In this document: piece after piece, positions 7,642 through 15,710 of the stretch | Numbering within the stretch: position 1 is the stretch's first letter | Layout: each line of letters begins with the position of its first letter | From: Pyxidicoccus fallax | GTDB lineage: Bacteria; Myxococcota; Myxococcia; Myxococcales; Myxococcaceae | Assembly (NCBI RefSeq): GCF_012933655.1 | Contig: NZ_JABBJJ010000044.1 | Span: 1 to 52,957 of the forward strand | DNA length: 52,957 bases | Reading direction: 5' to 3' | The notes under the pieces: generated by a model | Told to the model about the DNA's origin: nothing | The model's input: only the letters and a program-made list of their open reading frames with translations | Database searches by the model: none | Made by a program: the position numbers and the translations under genes

Positions 7642-8220
7642 ATGTCTCTCTCCCCGCGTGCTGTCTGGCTTCGTGCCGCCGTGTCCCTGTCCGCCTGTGG
7701 CGGGCTGGAGGAATCCCAGCAGCCCTCGCCCGAGGCTGGCGCCGTGGACGAGCAGGCCAGCGCGCTCCTCAACGGCACGTCGAATGGCTGCGGGTTCGCC
7801 ATCGACAAGTTCAACGTTCCGCTCTCGCCGCCGTACTACAACATCTACCTGCGCCGCTCCGCCTCCGCGACGTGTGCGTATGCCGCGGCCCAGCAGGTGA
7901 TTGGCGTGTCGTACACCAACCCGCCCATCTCTCTCGCGGCGAACGACCTGGGCGTGGTCACGAGCTACTCGTACAAGTACTCGCCGAGCGGCTCGGCCAA
8001 CATCCAGTGCATGGTGCGCCAGTATGACCCGGCCACGATGGCGCTCGTGCGCGAGCACAGCATCGTGGTGATGTACGGCGCGGGCAACGTGACCGACTGT
8101 CAGGTGTCCATCAACAGCGACGGCACCACGGTGACGGTGCGGGGCACCAAGACGGGCCCGCTGATGGGGTCGTGCTGTTCTCCAGGCCCCGGCGCGATAG
8201 CCTGCGACCTCCATGCGTGA
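7642..8220 (+). CDS. Hypothetical secreted lipoprotein
   Basis: Protein of 192 residues; ATG 7642 follows CAGGAG by ten bases. The N-terminus is a short signal peptide with lipobox SLSAC (Cys near 19), then a low-complexity linker. The mature part carries scattered aromatic residues (PPYYNIYLRRSAS, GVVTSYSYKYSPSG) and Cys residues that may pair. I do not recognise the family. The last 25 residues (about GPLMGSC to the end) read like intergenic DNA and run into the next gene, whose ATG overlaps the stop region by eight bases. A frameshift near 8160 that removed an earlier TGA is possible. Confidence 0.65.
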   Translation: MSLSPRAVWLRAAVSLSACGGLEESQQPSPEAGAVDEQASALLNGTSNGCGFAIDKFNVPLSPPYYNIYLRRSASATCAYAAAQQVIGVSYTNPPISLAANDLGVVTSYSYKYSPSGSANIQCMVRQYDPATMALVREHSIVVMYGAGNVTDCQVSINSDGTTVTVRGTKTGPLMGSCCSPGPGAIACDLHA

Positions 8221-8830
8221 TGCTCCCTGGGCCGTTCAAGCCGCGGCAGAGCAGTTCTGGAGTGTGTTCGTCGCTCGCGTGGCGCCGCTGCGGCCCGGCT
8301 TCGAAGCGTCTCCCAGGAGCATCTTCGACGCCGTGGAGCAGGCACTCCAAGGGGCGGGCTTCGACCTCGCCTTCGACCTCACCGCGGACACGGATTCGAC
8401 CGTCCTGCTCATCTTCACTCCAGAAGGAGATGCAGAGGCGGCGCGTGTCGTTGACGCACTCGTCGCGCGGGCGCCGGCTCTTCCCGGGTGGCGGGTGTTG
8501 GGGCGCAGGCCGCGCGCACGCTCCTGGAGCGATGCGCTGACCCTCGTCGGCACCATCGCCGAGGTGGACCTCGGGGACGCCAGGTTCTGGATGTCCCCGC
8601 CTTCGTCCGGCGGCGGCATCCATCTCGCGATGGTCGCGGCGGCACTCGGCGACTTCGAGCCAGAGGGTGCAAGAGCCGTGGCCATGCTGACGCTCCATCA
8701 CCTGCTCGGTGAGGCATTCGTGATGCAGGCGGTCCGTGAAGTCACGGCCGCCGCCACGGAACAGGACGGCCGCGAGTACATGTCCGCGGAGCAGTTGGTG
8801 CGGACGCTCTGTTCTCCCGACGAGGTGTGA
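8213..8830 (+). CDS. Hypothetical cytosolic protein
   Basis: Protein of 205 residues beginning MRDAPWAVQAAAEQFWSVF. No signal peptide or membrane segment. The pattern of alternating strands and helices (FDLAFDLTADTDSTVLLIF, ARVVDALVARAPALPGWRVLGRRP) looks like a compact alpha/beta domain and vaguely resembles DUF695-type proteins, but this is not strong enough to name it. The ATG overlaps the end of the preceding lipoprotein gene; there is no good ribosome binding site, so translation may be coupled. A strong hairpin follows the gene. Confidence 0.65.
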   Translation: MRDAPWAVQAAAEQFWSVFVARVAPLRPGFEASPRSIFDAVEQALQGAGFDLAFDLTADTDSTVLLIFTPEGDAEAARVVDALVARAPALPGWRVLGRRPRARSWSDALTLVGTIAEVDLGDARFWMSPPSSGGGIHLAMVAAALGDFEPEGARAVAMLTLHHLLGEAFVMQAVREVTAAATEQDGREYMSAEQLVRTLCSPDEV

Positions 8831-8955
8831 GCCTGGGTGCTGCGCGCACGCTGCATCGGCTCTCCCCGAAGGCCCGAGAAGAACTCCCAGGCCCAGGAAT
8901 CAATCGTCTGACGCAGCGTCCCGGCTCTCCAGGGATGGGGCGGCGGAATCCGGAC

Positions 8956-8978
8956 CCGGAGCGCTGATGGCGCTCCGG
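8956..8978. terminator. Bidirectional terminator hairpin
   Basis: CCGGAGCGC at 8956-8964 and GCGCTCCGG at 8970-8978 form a perfect 9-bp stem with a 5-base loop, placed between the stop of the rightward hypothetical gene (8830) and the stop of the leftward lipoprotein gene (8993). A T-run is lacking on both strands. Confidence 0.5.
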
Positions 8979-8992
8979 TGTGGCCGCGGTGC

Positions 8993-10201
8993 TCAGGGGT
9001 TCGTGAACCCGATGATCTGGTGACCCGCGACGACCCGGACGGTGTTGTCCGGCGGCGTCGGGTTCTTCGTGATCACGGCACGATTGCGCATCAACGCGGT
9101 GCGGACGCGGGTGATGGGACTCGCGCCGTGGGCCTGGGCAAGCAGGGCGGAGGCTTCAGCGGGGATGTCCACGAAGCCGCTCTCACCCGGCTCGACGCAC
9201 GTGAGGACGACCTGCTTCTTCTTCGCCGGTGGAAGCGCATAGGGCGAGAGGCCCGCCGTCGGTCCATCCGTCGTCTGGAGCTGGATGATGGTGAACTCCG
9301 CGGCCCCGCAAACTCCTCCCTCACCAGCGCACCCGAGGCGGAAGGTGCGGCCGTCGAGGGGAACATGGTCGAGCTGTGCCGCGGTGGCCAGGTCGGGCGT
9401 GAAGGCCCTGCCAATGTCTTCCACCGTCGTCTCCGGGAAGTGGAAGGGGGTGTCGCTACCGGGGGTGATGCGCACACGGACGTGGTCGGAGTCGCGGAGC
9501 GGATCTCCAGGGGCCTCGTCCTCGGGAGTCCCTGGCACGGGCCCGGCGCCAGCGAGCACCTGGTAGGTGCCAGCAGCAGGGGCCGGGTCGGTGCCCGGCG
9601 CCTTGGCGATGCGTACCTCGGTAGGGCTCGTCACGGCGACGATGGGAAAGCTGCCGCTCGCCCCCGGCACGCCTCGCAGTTGCAGATAGCGGCCCGAATC
9701 ATCCGGCCCGAACGCCGCGCCGCTGATGGAGACCCGCGCGGTGTTGGGGGGGGCTCCCGTCCCCGCGGCGTGCTCCAGCACGACCTCGCCCTGCCCCGCC
9801 GCCGTCGGACAGACGTACCCCGCTCCGTCCTGGAAGACGCAGCCCGGACCCAGGCTCGCGCTCGGCCCCTCGATGGACAGCGTGCCCACGTCACCGGCGG
9901 CGCGTGGCGGCGGGTCGGACTCGACGTCATACACCCAGACCTTGCAGCCCGTGAGCTGTCCGGGCTCCTCGTCGTAGTCGGGCGCCCGCGTCGCGGTGCT
10001 CAGGTCGACGAGCACCGACAACCCGTGTCCGAGCTGCGGGGCGCCGAGGAGCTTGCGGTCCTGGATGGAGATGGTGCCGGCGTGGGTGGAAGCAGGCGTG
10101 CCCGAGTCGGGGGACCCTCCGGGCCCTTCGTCGGGGACGTCCTTGGGACAACCGAACAGCGCCAGCAGGACGACGAGCCCCGGGATTCGTGATGCCGACA
10201 T
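8993..10201 (-). CDS. Hypothetical lipoprotein, likely beta-rich surface protein
   Basis: Protein of 402 residues. ATG 10201 has GGAGG seven bases upstream; the frame stays open further upstream but runs into the promoter region. The signal peptide MSASRIPGLVVLLALFGC ends in a lipobox (Cys 18), followed by an Asp/Gly/Ser-rich linker. The mature protein has repeated beta-type stretches (HAGTISIQDRKLLG, GDVGTLSIEG, TARVSISGAAFG, TYQVLAGAGPVPG) and a C-terminal section with AVITKNPTPPDN. Immunoglobulin-like folds are plausible; no enzyme motif is visible. It is transcribed divergently from a TetR gene with two shared operator-like sites between them, so it is probably that regulator's target. 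Confidence 0.75.
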   Translation of the reverse strand: MSASRIPGLVVLLALFGCPKDVPDEGPGGSPDSGTPASTHAGTISIQDRKLLGAPQLGHGLSVLVDLSTATRAPDYDEEPGQLTGCKVWVYDVESDPPPRAAGDVGTLSIEGPSASLGPGCVFQDGAGYVCPTAAGQGEVVLEHAAGTGAPPNTARVSISGAAFGPDDSGRYLQLRGVPGASGSFPIVAVTSPTEVRIAKAPGTDPAPAAGTYQVLAGAGPVPGTPEDEAPGDPLRDSDHVRVRITPGSDTPFHFPETTVEDIGRAFTPDLATAAQLDHVPLDGRTFRLGCAGEGGVCGAAEFTIIQLQTTDGPTAGLSPYALPPAKKKQVVLTCVEPGESGFVDIPAEASALLAQAHGASPITRVRTALMRNRAVITKNPTPPDNTVRVVAGHQIIGFTNP

Positions 10202-10225
10202 GCGACCTCCGCGTTTGCGTGGAAA

Positions 10226-10296
10226 GTAAGCGGTGATTACATTGGCATGGATAGACGCGGGCCCGGGCCTCGCGCAACAAAATAAGCGTCGCTTAC
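10226..10296. promoter_or_regulatory. Two matching 15-bp operator sites between lipoprotein and TetR genes
   Basis: GTAAGCGGTGATTAC at 10226-10240 and ATAAGCGTCGCTTAC at 10282-10296 share the pattern RTAAGCGKYGMTTAC and are each near-palindromic; the second contains TAAGCG-T-CGCTTA. They lie in the 146-bp divergent gap, 42 bases apart, one near each gene. TetR-type repressors usually bind such 15-bp inverted repeats. Confidence 0.6.
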
Positions 10297-10347
10297 ATCC
10301 GGCCTCGCGTTGCGAGGCCCGGCGGGGAGACCTATGCTCGCCGCACC

Positions 10348-11040
10348 ATGTCCGCCGAGCGCCGACGGCCCATCGCCAAGAAGCCTGCATCCGCGTACCA
10401 CCACGGTCGCCTGCGCGAGGCGCTGATTGCCGCCGCGCTCCGGCTCATTGGTGGCGGTGAGGACGTCAACCTCCGAGAGGCGGCGCGGCTCGTGGGGGTG
10501 TCACCCGGCGCCCCGTTCCGGCACTTCCGCGACAAGGCCGCGTTGCTCGCGGCCGTGGCCGAGGAGACGATGCGGCGCTTCCGTCACGAGGTCGTCACCG
10601 CGCTCGGCGCGGCGCCCTCCGCGCCTTCCTCGCAGATTCACGCGATGGCCGTGGCGTATCTGCGGTTCGCGCTCGGAGAGCCTGCCTACTTCCGGGCGTT
10701 CGCGCAGGCAGGTGAGCTCGGGTTCTTCGACAGCGATTTCTTCAAGAAGGAGAACCAGGAGACCCTGGACGCGCTCGATGGCTTGATTGTCGAGGGACAG
10801 CAAAGGGGCGAGGTCGCGCCCGGCGATCCCCGAGTCGTGCACCTGGCGGCGCGGGCCTTCGTCTACGGCCTGGGGCGCATGTACGTGGAGGGCCACTTCG
10901 CGCGGCTGGGGCTCGGCGGGGAATCTCCGCTCGCGGTGGCCGAGCAGGCGCTGGCTGTCTTCGAGCGGGGGCTCCTGCGCTCCGAGCCTTCCCGCCCGCC
11001 TGGAACCTCTCGGCGCTCCGCCAAGGACAAGCTGCCCTGA
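10348..11040 (+). CDS. TetR/AcrR-family transcriptional regulator
   Basis: Protein of 230 residues. The N-terminal DNA-binding domain spans about residues 17-65: YHHGRLREALIAAALRLIG, DVNLREAARLVGVSPGAPFR (helix-turn-helix), HFRDKAALLAAVAEE. The C-terminal ligand domain has the WHG-type (TetR_C_33) look with YLRFALGEPAYFRAFAQAGE. The start ATG 10348 has GGGGAG upstream but at a long distance. It lies divergent from the lipoprotein gene ending at 8993, with two matching operator-like sites in between, so autoregulation plus control of that gene is likely. The ligand is unknown. Confidence 0.88.
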   Translation: MSAERRRPIAKKPASAYHHGRLREALIAAALRLIGGGEDVNLREAARLVGVSPGAPFRHFRDKAALLAAVAEETMRRFRHEVVTALGAAPSAPSSQIHAMAVAYLRFALGEPAYFRAFAQAGELGFFDSDFFKKENQETLDALDGLIVEGQQRGEVAPGDPRVVHLAARAFVYGLGRMYVEGHFARLGLGGESPLAVAEQALAVFERGLLRSEPSRPPGTSRRSAKDKLP

Positions 11041-11071
11041 CCTTTCGGGCATGGCGCGGGAAGAAGGCTGC

Positions 11072-12841
11072 TCAGTCGAAGGAGCGTGCCGGGCGCCAGT
11101 CGCGGTCCACCCGCTTCGCGCTCACGCCGCGCTTCTTCAGCGTGGTGACATCGTCCCGCTGGACCGACAGCGTGTCGCCGTCCCACTTCCACTCGACGAT
11201 GTACTCGCCATCCTCTTGCTGCGGGAGGAGCATGACGCGAACCGTGCCGTCGTCGCTCACCGTGGGGTTGCTCCAGGACCACCGCTCCTCGTCGATGTCG
11301 GAGGTGAGGACCCCCCGCTGTTCGATGCGCTTTTCCGTCACGCGCGTCAGCGTCAGGGCCGTCGAGCACCCGCCCATGCGACAGCCGGAGCCCTCGTTGC
11401 TGAAGAAGACGTCGGTGCCGTCACTCGCGCGCAGGCGCACGGCGCCCTCCATGAAGCTGGGCGCGTTCGTCGGGTAGTAGCGGACGAGCTTCCACTGGCC
11501 GTCCACCTCGGCCAGGAGCACCCGCCGGCCGAACGTACCGCGCGAGATGCCGCTGAACTCGTACCCCTCGCACCCGTCGAGCGCGATGAAGGCTTCCTGC
11601 CTGCCGGGTTCGACGAAGGAGCCCTCGGCCACTTCCCCCAGGGACGGCGCGCGTGCATCGTTTCCGATGAAACCGAGCGGACAGCGCGGACAGGACAGCC
11701 ACTCATGCCCCGACACCTCGGAGCGGTTGAAGACGGGCTCCACGCCGCACACGAGGCGCATCCACTCCCAGCGCGTGTCATCCTCCGTGACCCGGGCGGG
11801 GAAGCCGGTGCCCACGTCCTCCTCGGGGACATCCGTGCCTGCGTCCTCCTCCGAAGCGGCGGTGCCCGAGCTGCCCGCGTCCAGCTCGGAACATGAGGAC
11901 GCGAGGCCCCGGCGGCATGCCGTCACCGCGTACGCCTTCGCGACCTCCGCGTCTCCCTGCGCGGCGAGCCGCCGTGCCTCGGTGTCGCACGCTTGCGCAT
12001 CCCCCAGCTCGCACGCGGCGGAGCAGTCCCCCAGCTCACAGGCACGCTTCGCGAGCGCCGCCTGCTTCACGCCCTTGAACCAGCCCCGTCGCCCCAGACG
12101 TATGAGCGTCAGACAGGCCACGGGTTCGTCGCCCTCGCAGGCTTTCTCCTCGAGCGACTGGGCCTGCTTGAAGTCGCGTTTCTCCTGCGCCAGGTAGGAC
12201 TGCGCGACGAAGTGGCACGTCCGCGTCGCGCCCTTGTCGCAGGCCGAGCGGCAGCTGTCCGTATCGAGGCCCTTCGTCTTCGAGCACACGAGCTCGCACC
12301 CACGGGAGTCCCCGGCGCCGCACGCGCTCCGAAGCGCATCGAACGCGCGGCCGTACTCCTCTTTGTCCGCCATGGGGGCGTCGTCGAGCTTCCCCTGGAG
12401 CCCATCGATGACTCGCAAGGCCTGCTCCACACACGAGGCCTGCCGGCCGAGCTCGCATGCCTTCTTGTCGAGTTCCTGTGCGCGCTTCACCTCCGCGGGT
12501 GTCCGCGCGAGGACGGAGGCCGCCGCCGCGCACGCGTCCGCCACCTGGCCATCGCACGCGCGCAGCCACGGCTTCATCGCCTCGGCCTCGTTCTTCTCCG
12601 TCCCGACTCCCTCGGCGAGAAGCCGTCCCTGGCGCAGGCAGCTCGTGAGGACGCCCTTGTCACAGGCGCGCGTGTAGAGCCGCAACGCCTCCGCGGGCTG
12701 CTTCTCGGCCTCGGCCCGTTGCGCCTTCGTATCCAGCGTGGGGCCGCTGTCGAAGGCCTCGCAGCCCGACAGGACGAAGAGAACCACCAGCGAGAGAAGC
12801 CATGCTCCCCAACCCCCACGGACTCCGAACCGGGCACCCAT
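11072..12841 (-). CDS. Lipoprotein with Cys-paired Sel1/TPR-like repeats
   Basis: Protein of 589 residues. ATG 12841 places the lipobox VLSGC at Cys 27 after a strongly hydrophobic segment; no good ribosome binding site is visible, and GTG 12874 is the alternative. Residues 35-300 hold about eight helical hairpins of 30-45 residues with a Cys pair in each (ACDKGVLTSC, ACDGQVADAC, ACELGRQASC, ACDKGATRTC, ACEGDEPVAC, ACELGDAQAC, ACRRGLASSC). This is the pattern of Sel1-like, HcpA-type secreted solenoids stabilised by disulfides. Residues 300-589 form a separate beta-rich domain (GRRVLLAEVDGQWKLVRYYP, DGTVRVMLLPQQEDGEYIVE) whose family I do not recognise. It probably scaffolds proteins in the cell envelope. 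Confidence 0.82.
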   Translation of the reverse strand: MGARFGVRGGWGAWLLSLVVLFVLSGCEAFDSGPTLDTKAQRAEAEKQPAEALRLYTRACDKGVLTSCLRQGRLLAEGVGTEKNEAEAMKPWLRACDGQVADACAAAASVLARTPAEVKRAQELDKKACELGRQASCVEQALRVIDGLQGKLDDAPMADKEEYGRAFDALRSACGAGDSRGCELVCSKTKGLDTDSCRSACDKGATRTCHFVAQSYLAQEKRDFKQAQSLEEKACEGDEPVACLTLIRLGRRGWFKGVKQAALAKRACELGDCSAACELGDAQACDTEARRLAAQGDAEVAKAYAVTACRRGLASSCSELDAGSSGTAASEEDAGTDVPEEDVGTGFPARVTEDDTRWEWMRLVCGVEPVFNRSEVSGHEWLSCPRCPLGFIGNDARAPSLGEVAEGSFVEPGRQEAFIALDGCEGYEFSGISRGTFGRRVLLAEVDGQWKLVRYYPTNAPSFMEGAVRLRASDGTDVFFSNEGSGCRMGGCSTALTLTRVTEKRIEQRGVLTSDIDEERWSWSNPTVSDDGTVRVMLLPQQEDGEYIVEWKWDGDTLSVQRDDVTTLKKRGVSAKRVDRDWRPARSFD

Positions 12842-12884
12842 CAGGCCATCTAACGGCGTGCTCCGGGGGCGCACAAGGAGGGGG

Positions 12885-13625
12885 TCATTCCCGATACAGG
12901 GTGCGCCGCAGGAAGCCGAGCGCCCGCCCCCAGGCGTCGTTCCAGTCCTCTGCCCGCATGTAGTGGTCCGACTCCGGGTACTCGTAGTGTCCCACGTGCG
13001 AGCCCAGCCGGGGGAACTCCCTCCAGAGCCGCTGCGCGAAGTCCCGGGCCTGATGCGCGGGGACGAGCGGGTCCTTCCCCGCGTTCAGCAGGAGCAGCGG
13101 GTGGCGCGCGCAGTCCCGGGGACGGTGGACGGGCGCGTCCTGCATCAGCCAGCGCAGTTCGTCGGTGACATGGCCATCCCGGGGTGTCCAATCCGGCGAG
13201 CCGAGGATGGACACCGTCGCCTGGACGCGGGAGTCATGGGCCGCGACGGCCAGCGCCGTGTACGCGCCGAACGACACGCCCGCGAGGCCAATGGGCCAGT
13301 GTCCCTCCCCCACCACATGGTCGATGACGCGTGAGACCTCGGGGACGGCCTCGCGGATGAAGTAGAGCAGGCGTGCGTGGTAGTCGGTCGGGCCGAGCGA
13401 GGGCATCCCGTCGAGCCAGCCGTCGCGCCGGGCGCCATGGTGCGGGGCGTCCATGCCGACGGCGGCCATGCCCCACGTCGCGAGCGCATCCAGCTCGAAG
13501 CGCTGCGCGTCGGCATTCGAGAACAGCCCATGCAGCACGATGACGGCGGGGCCGGGCCGGGGCTCGTAGTGCACCTTGAGGACGGGGATGTGACCATCCA
13601 CGCGGAAGCGGTGTGCGTCGGGCAT
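12885..13625 (-). CDS. Alpha/beta hydrolase, YjfP/peptidase S9-like esterase
   Basis: Protein of 246 residues; ATG 13625 has GGAGAAGGG about 13 bases upstream. The frame runs open far upstream but that part is divergent-promoter DNA. The complete triad can be placed: nucleophile S118 in GVSFG, D185 in GKDPLVP and H221 in ESDHYM. The oxyanion loop is VIVLHGLFSNAD. The order and the sequence DAPHHGARRDGW resemble YjfP-like esterases and the prolyl-oligopeptidase-like hydrolase group. No signal peptide, so it acts in the cytosol on an unknown ester. It lies 43 bases upstream of the Sel1-like lipoprotein gene on the same strand. Confidence 0.85.
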   Translation of the reverse strand: MPDAHRFRVDGHIPVLKVHYEPRPGPAVIVLHGLFSNADAQRFELDALATWGMAAVGMDAPHHGARRDGWLDGMPSLGPTDYHARLLYFIREAVPEVSRVIDHVVGEGHWPIGLAGVSFGAYTALAVAAHDSRVQATVSILGSPDWTPRDGHVTDELRWLMQDAPVHRPRDCARHPLLLLNAGKDPLVPAHQARDFAQRLWREFPRLGSHVGHYEYPESDHYMRAEDWNDAWGRALGFLRRTLYRE

Positions 13626-13991
13626 GGGACGAGTCTGCCCTTCTCCGGTGCGGTCTGGGGAGCCCCGCGCTCGCCAGATGTCTCCGGTGGAGCACGAACA
13701 CCCCATCATCGCACTGGTGTGGCTTGGGCAATGCAGTTGCGAATGTGGCCGGCTCCTGAAGCGGAAACAGCCCCTCCGTGTTGTCACGGCAGACGCCTGT
13801 GGGGCACGTGGGCCACACGATGTGGGGTTGGCTCCTCGTATATCCGGGGCGCATGGCGCGCCCATGCGCCACGCTTCCAGGTGGGTTCGCCCAAGCACTC
13901 CCATGGCACATGGCTTGCGAGGCGACCGTGGATGCCCTCGGGCCGCACGACGCGGGCAGCGATTCGCAGCAGTTCTCGCGAGGAGTGGCGC
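13626..13991. other. Divergent promoter region
   Basis: This 366-base gap separates the leftward esterase gene from the rightward propeller lipoprotein gene. It holds one perfect 9-bp inverted repeat at 13848-13870, listed separately. No coding frame is supported; open frames continuing from the flanks lack start signals. Confidence 0.5.
13848..13870. promoter_or_regulatory. Perfect 9-bp inverted repeat, possible operator
   Basis: GGCGCATGG at 13848-13856 and CCATGCGCC at 13862-13870 with a CGCGC spacer. It lies 122 bases before the propeller lipoprotein start. It could be an operator or a transcribed hairpin. Confidence 0.35.
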
Positions 13992-15551
13992 ATGACCGCA
14001 GTCAGTCTTGGCCGACGTTCATCATCTTGGGTTCTCATCCTGGCACTCTCCATCTCGGGAGTGCTCCCTGGCTGCGGCTCGTCGGAGAAGGACCCGCCCG
14101 AAGAGACTCCTTCGCCCGACGCGGGAAGTCCTTCGCCCGACGCGGGAAGTCCTCCTCCCGACGGAGGGCACCCTCCTCTTGACGGAGGAACTCCGCCAAC
14201 CGACGGCGGGAATCCGCTGCCTGACGGGGGGACTCCGCCAACCGACGGTGGAATTCCTCCACCACCGCCCCCTGCATTCACCTGGGGCAACGGCACGGAG
14301 ACCGGCACGCTCGTGGGCAACGTGTGGACTCCCGGGCGTGACGCGGAGGGGCTGGTGAACGCGGCGTCGTGGGAGCTCGTCCCCAAGGGGCGGTGGATCG
14401 AAGTCGCGGGCACGCCGCTCACGTCGCTCGACGCGGCGGTCAAGGCGGCGCTGCCTGGCTTCCGGGACCTCGGCTCCGGTGGGATTGCCGCGGTCATCAA
14501 CGCCTACTCCGGCGTGGCGGTCGACGCGCCTCGTGCGCGTTGGTGGGCCTTCGGTGGCGGGCATGCCGACAGCTCCAACAACGGCCTCTACCGCTTCGAC
14601 ATGGCGAAGATGCGCTGGAGCATCGAGCAGCTCCCCGACAACTCGGCGAACTGGACGGGCGTCACCTATGGAATCACGTACAGCTTCTACCCACCCGCCG
14701 ATGCGTACGCGAAGGCCCACCCGGACAGCGACGTCTTCAATGACGAGTTCTTCGACCCGGACCGGCCCGCCGCGTCGACCGGAAACCCGGTGGCCCGCCA
14801 CACGTACAACGGGCTCGTCTACAACCCGGACCTCCAGGAGGTGGCCTTTGGTGTCCGGCGCATGTGGCGCTACAGCCTGACCACGCGCACCTGGAAGCGC
14901 CACAATCCCTTCAACACTCCGGGAGCCTCCTACAACGGAGCCACCGGATACGGTGGCTCGCAGGGCTGGACGTTCTGGGACGAGGTGAAGCACCGCTACC
15001 TCTTCGGCCCCACGGAGAACTACAACTATTCGCGCTGGTGGTCCTTCGACACCGACGACCAGTCCTGGAACTGGGAGACCATCACTCCCCCCGCCTGGCA
15101 TTTCGCCCAGATGGTCAGGGTCGGTCGGACGCTGGTGAGCTTCCCCTACCCGGAGGCCGAGCACGGATCCTTCCCAACCTTCCCTCCGAGGCTCATCACG
15201 TACGACATGGACACGGCGAAGTGGGGGGACCTGAAGCTGAAGCACGACCTCGAGGTCTCTCGCATCTACACCGATTACTTCGAGGGAATGATCTTCACGT
15301 ATGTGCCACCGCTCAACCGCTACATCGCCGCGTTTCCGTATGACCGCGACGGGGACGGGCGGCGCGAGTACCGGACCTTCGAAGTGGACCCGGTGAAGCT
15401 CGAACTCCGCGAGGCGCCGCAATGGGAGGCTGGCGCCTTCGGCGGGTGGCACGAGCTCGTCAAGAACCGCTTCTTCTACCTCGCGACGCACGACGCCCTC
15501 GTCTACGTGCGCAAGGGCGAGGAGAACCTGCGCGTCTTCCGGCTCCCCTGA
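13992..15551 (+). CDS. Beta-propeller (Kelch/galactose-oxidase-like) lipoprotein
   Basis: Protein of 519 residues. ATG 13992 lies three bases after AGGAGTGGCG. The signal peptide ends with lipobox VLPGC (Cys 28). Residues 32-95 are a linker of Pro/Asp/Gly repeats (PDAGSPS, DGGTPPT, DGGNPLP), common in myxobacterial surface lipoproteins. The rest has repeated Kelch-like blades: WWAFGGGHADSSNNGLYRFD, YNGLVYNPDLQEVAFGVRRM, WRYSLTTRTWKR, YLFGPTENYNYSRWWSFDTD, YIAAFPYDRDGDGRR. Such propellers bind sugars or proteins, or act as radical-copper oxidases; I do not see the Tyr-Cys oxidase signature, so binding is more likely. It is a single-gene unit. Confidence 0.8.
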   Translation: MTAVSLGRRSSSWVLILALSISGVLPGCGSSEKDPPEETPSPDAGSPSPDAGSPPPDGGHPPLDGGTPPTDGGNPLPDGGTPPTDGGIPPPPPPAFTWGNGTETGTLVGNVWTPGRDAEGLVNAASWELVPKGRWIEVAGTPLTSLDAAVKAALPGFRDLGSGGIAAVINAYSGVAVDAPRARWWAFGGGHADSSNNGLYRFDMAKMRWSIEQLPDNSANWTGVTYGITYSFYPPADAYAKAHPDSDVFNDEFFDPDRPAASTGNPVARHTYNGLVYNPDLQEVAFGVRRMWRYSLTTRTWKRHNPFNTPGASYNGATGYGGSQGWTFWDEVKHRYLFGPTENYNYSRWWSFDTDDQSWNWETITPPAWHFAQMVRVGRTLVSFPYPEAEHGSFPTFPPRLITYDMDTAKWGDLKLKHDLEVSRIYTDYFEGMIFTYVPPLNRYIAAFPYDRDGDGRREYRTFEVDPVKLELREAPQWEAGAFGGWHELVKNRFFYLATHDALVYVRKGEENLRVFRLP

Positions 15552-15710
15552 GCCAGCACCGCGTTCGCCAATGCCAGCATTCGGGGGCGCGGAAGGAGGG
15601 CGAGCAAGGAGGTGAACGAGGTACTCGGAGAGTGCGAGGTCATGCGGCGCCCCGTCAGGTTTACAGGACGGGCGACGTCCTCCATCGTTGGCTCTGGAGT
15701 GGCGAGGCGC

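Noticed and set aside
10787-11896. Plus-strand frame of 369 codons
   Set aside because: It overlaps the TetR gene in another frame and then runs antisense to the Sel1-like lipoprotein.
13377-13991. Upstream extension of the propeller lipoprotein frame
   Set aside because: The extension is antisense to the esterase gene and the signal peptide with a good ribosome binding site begins at 13992.
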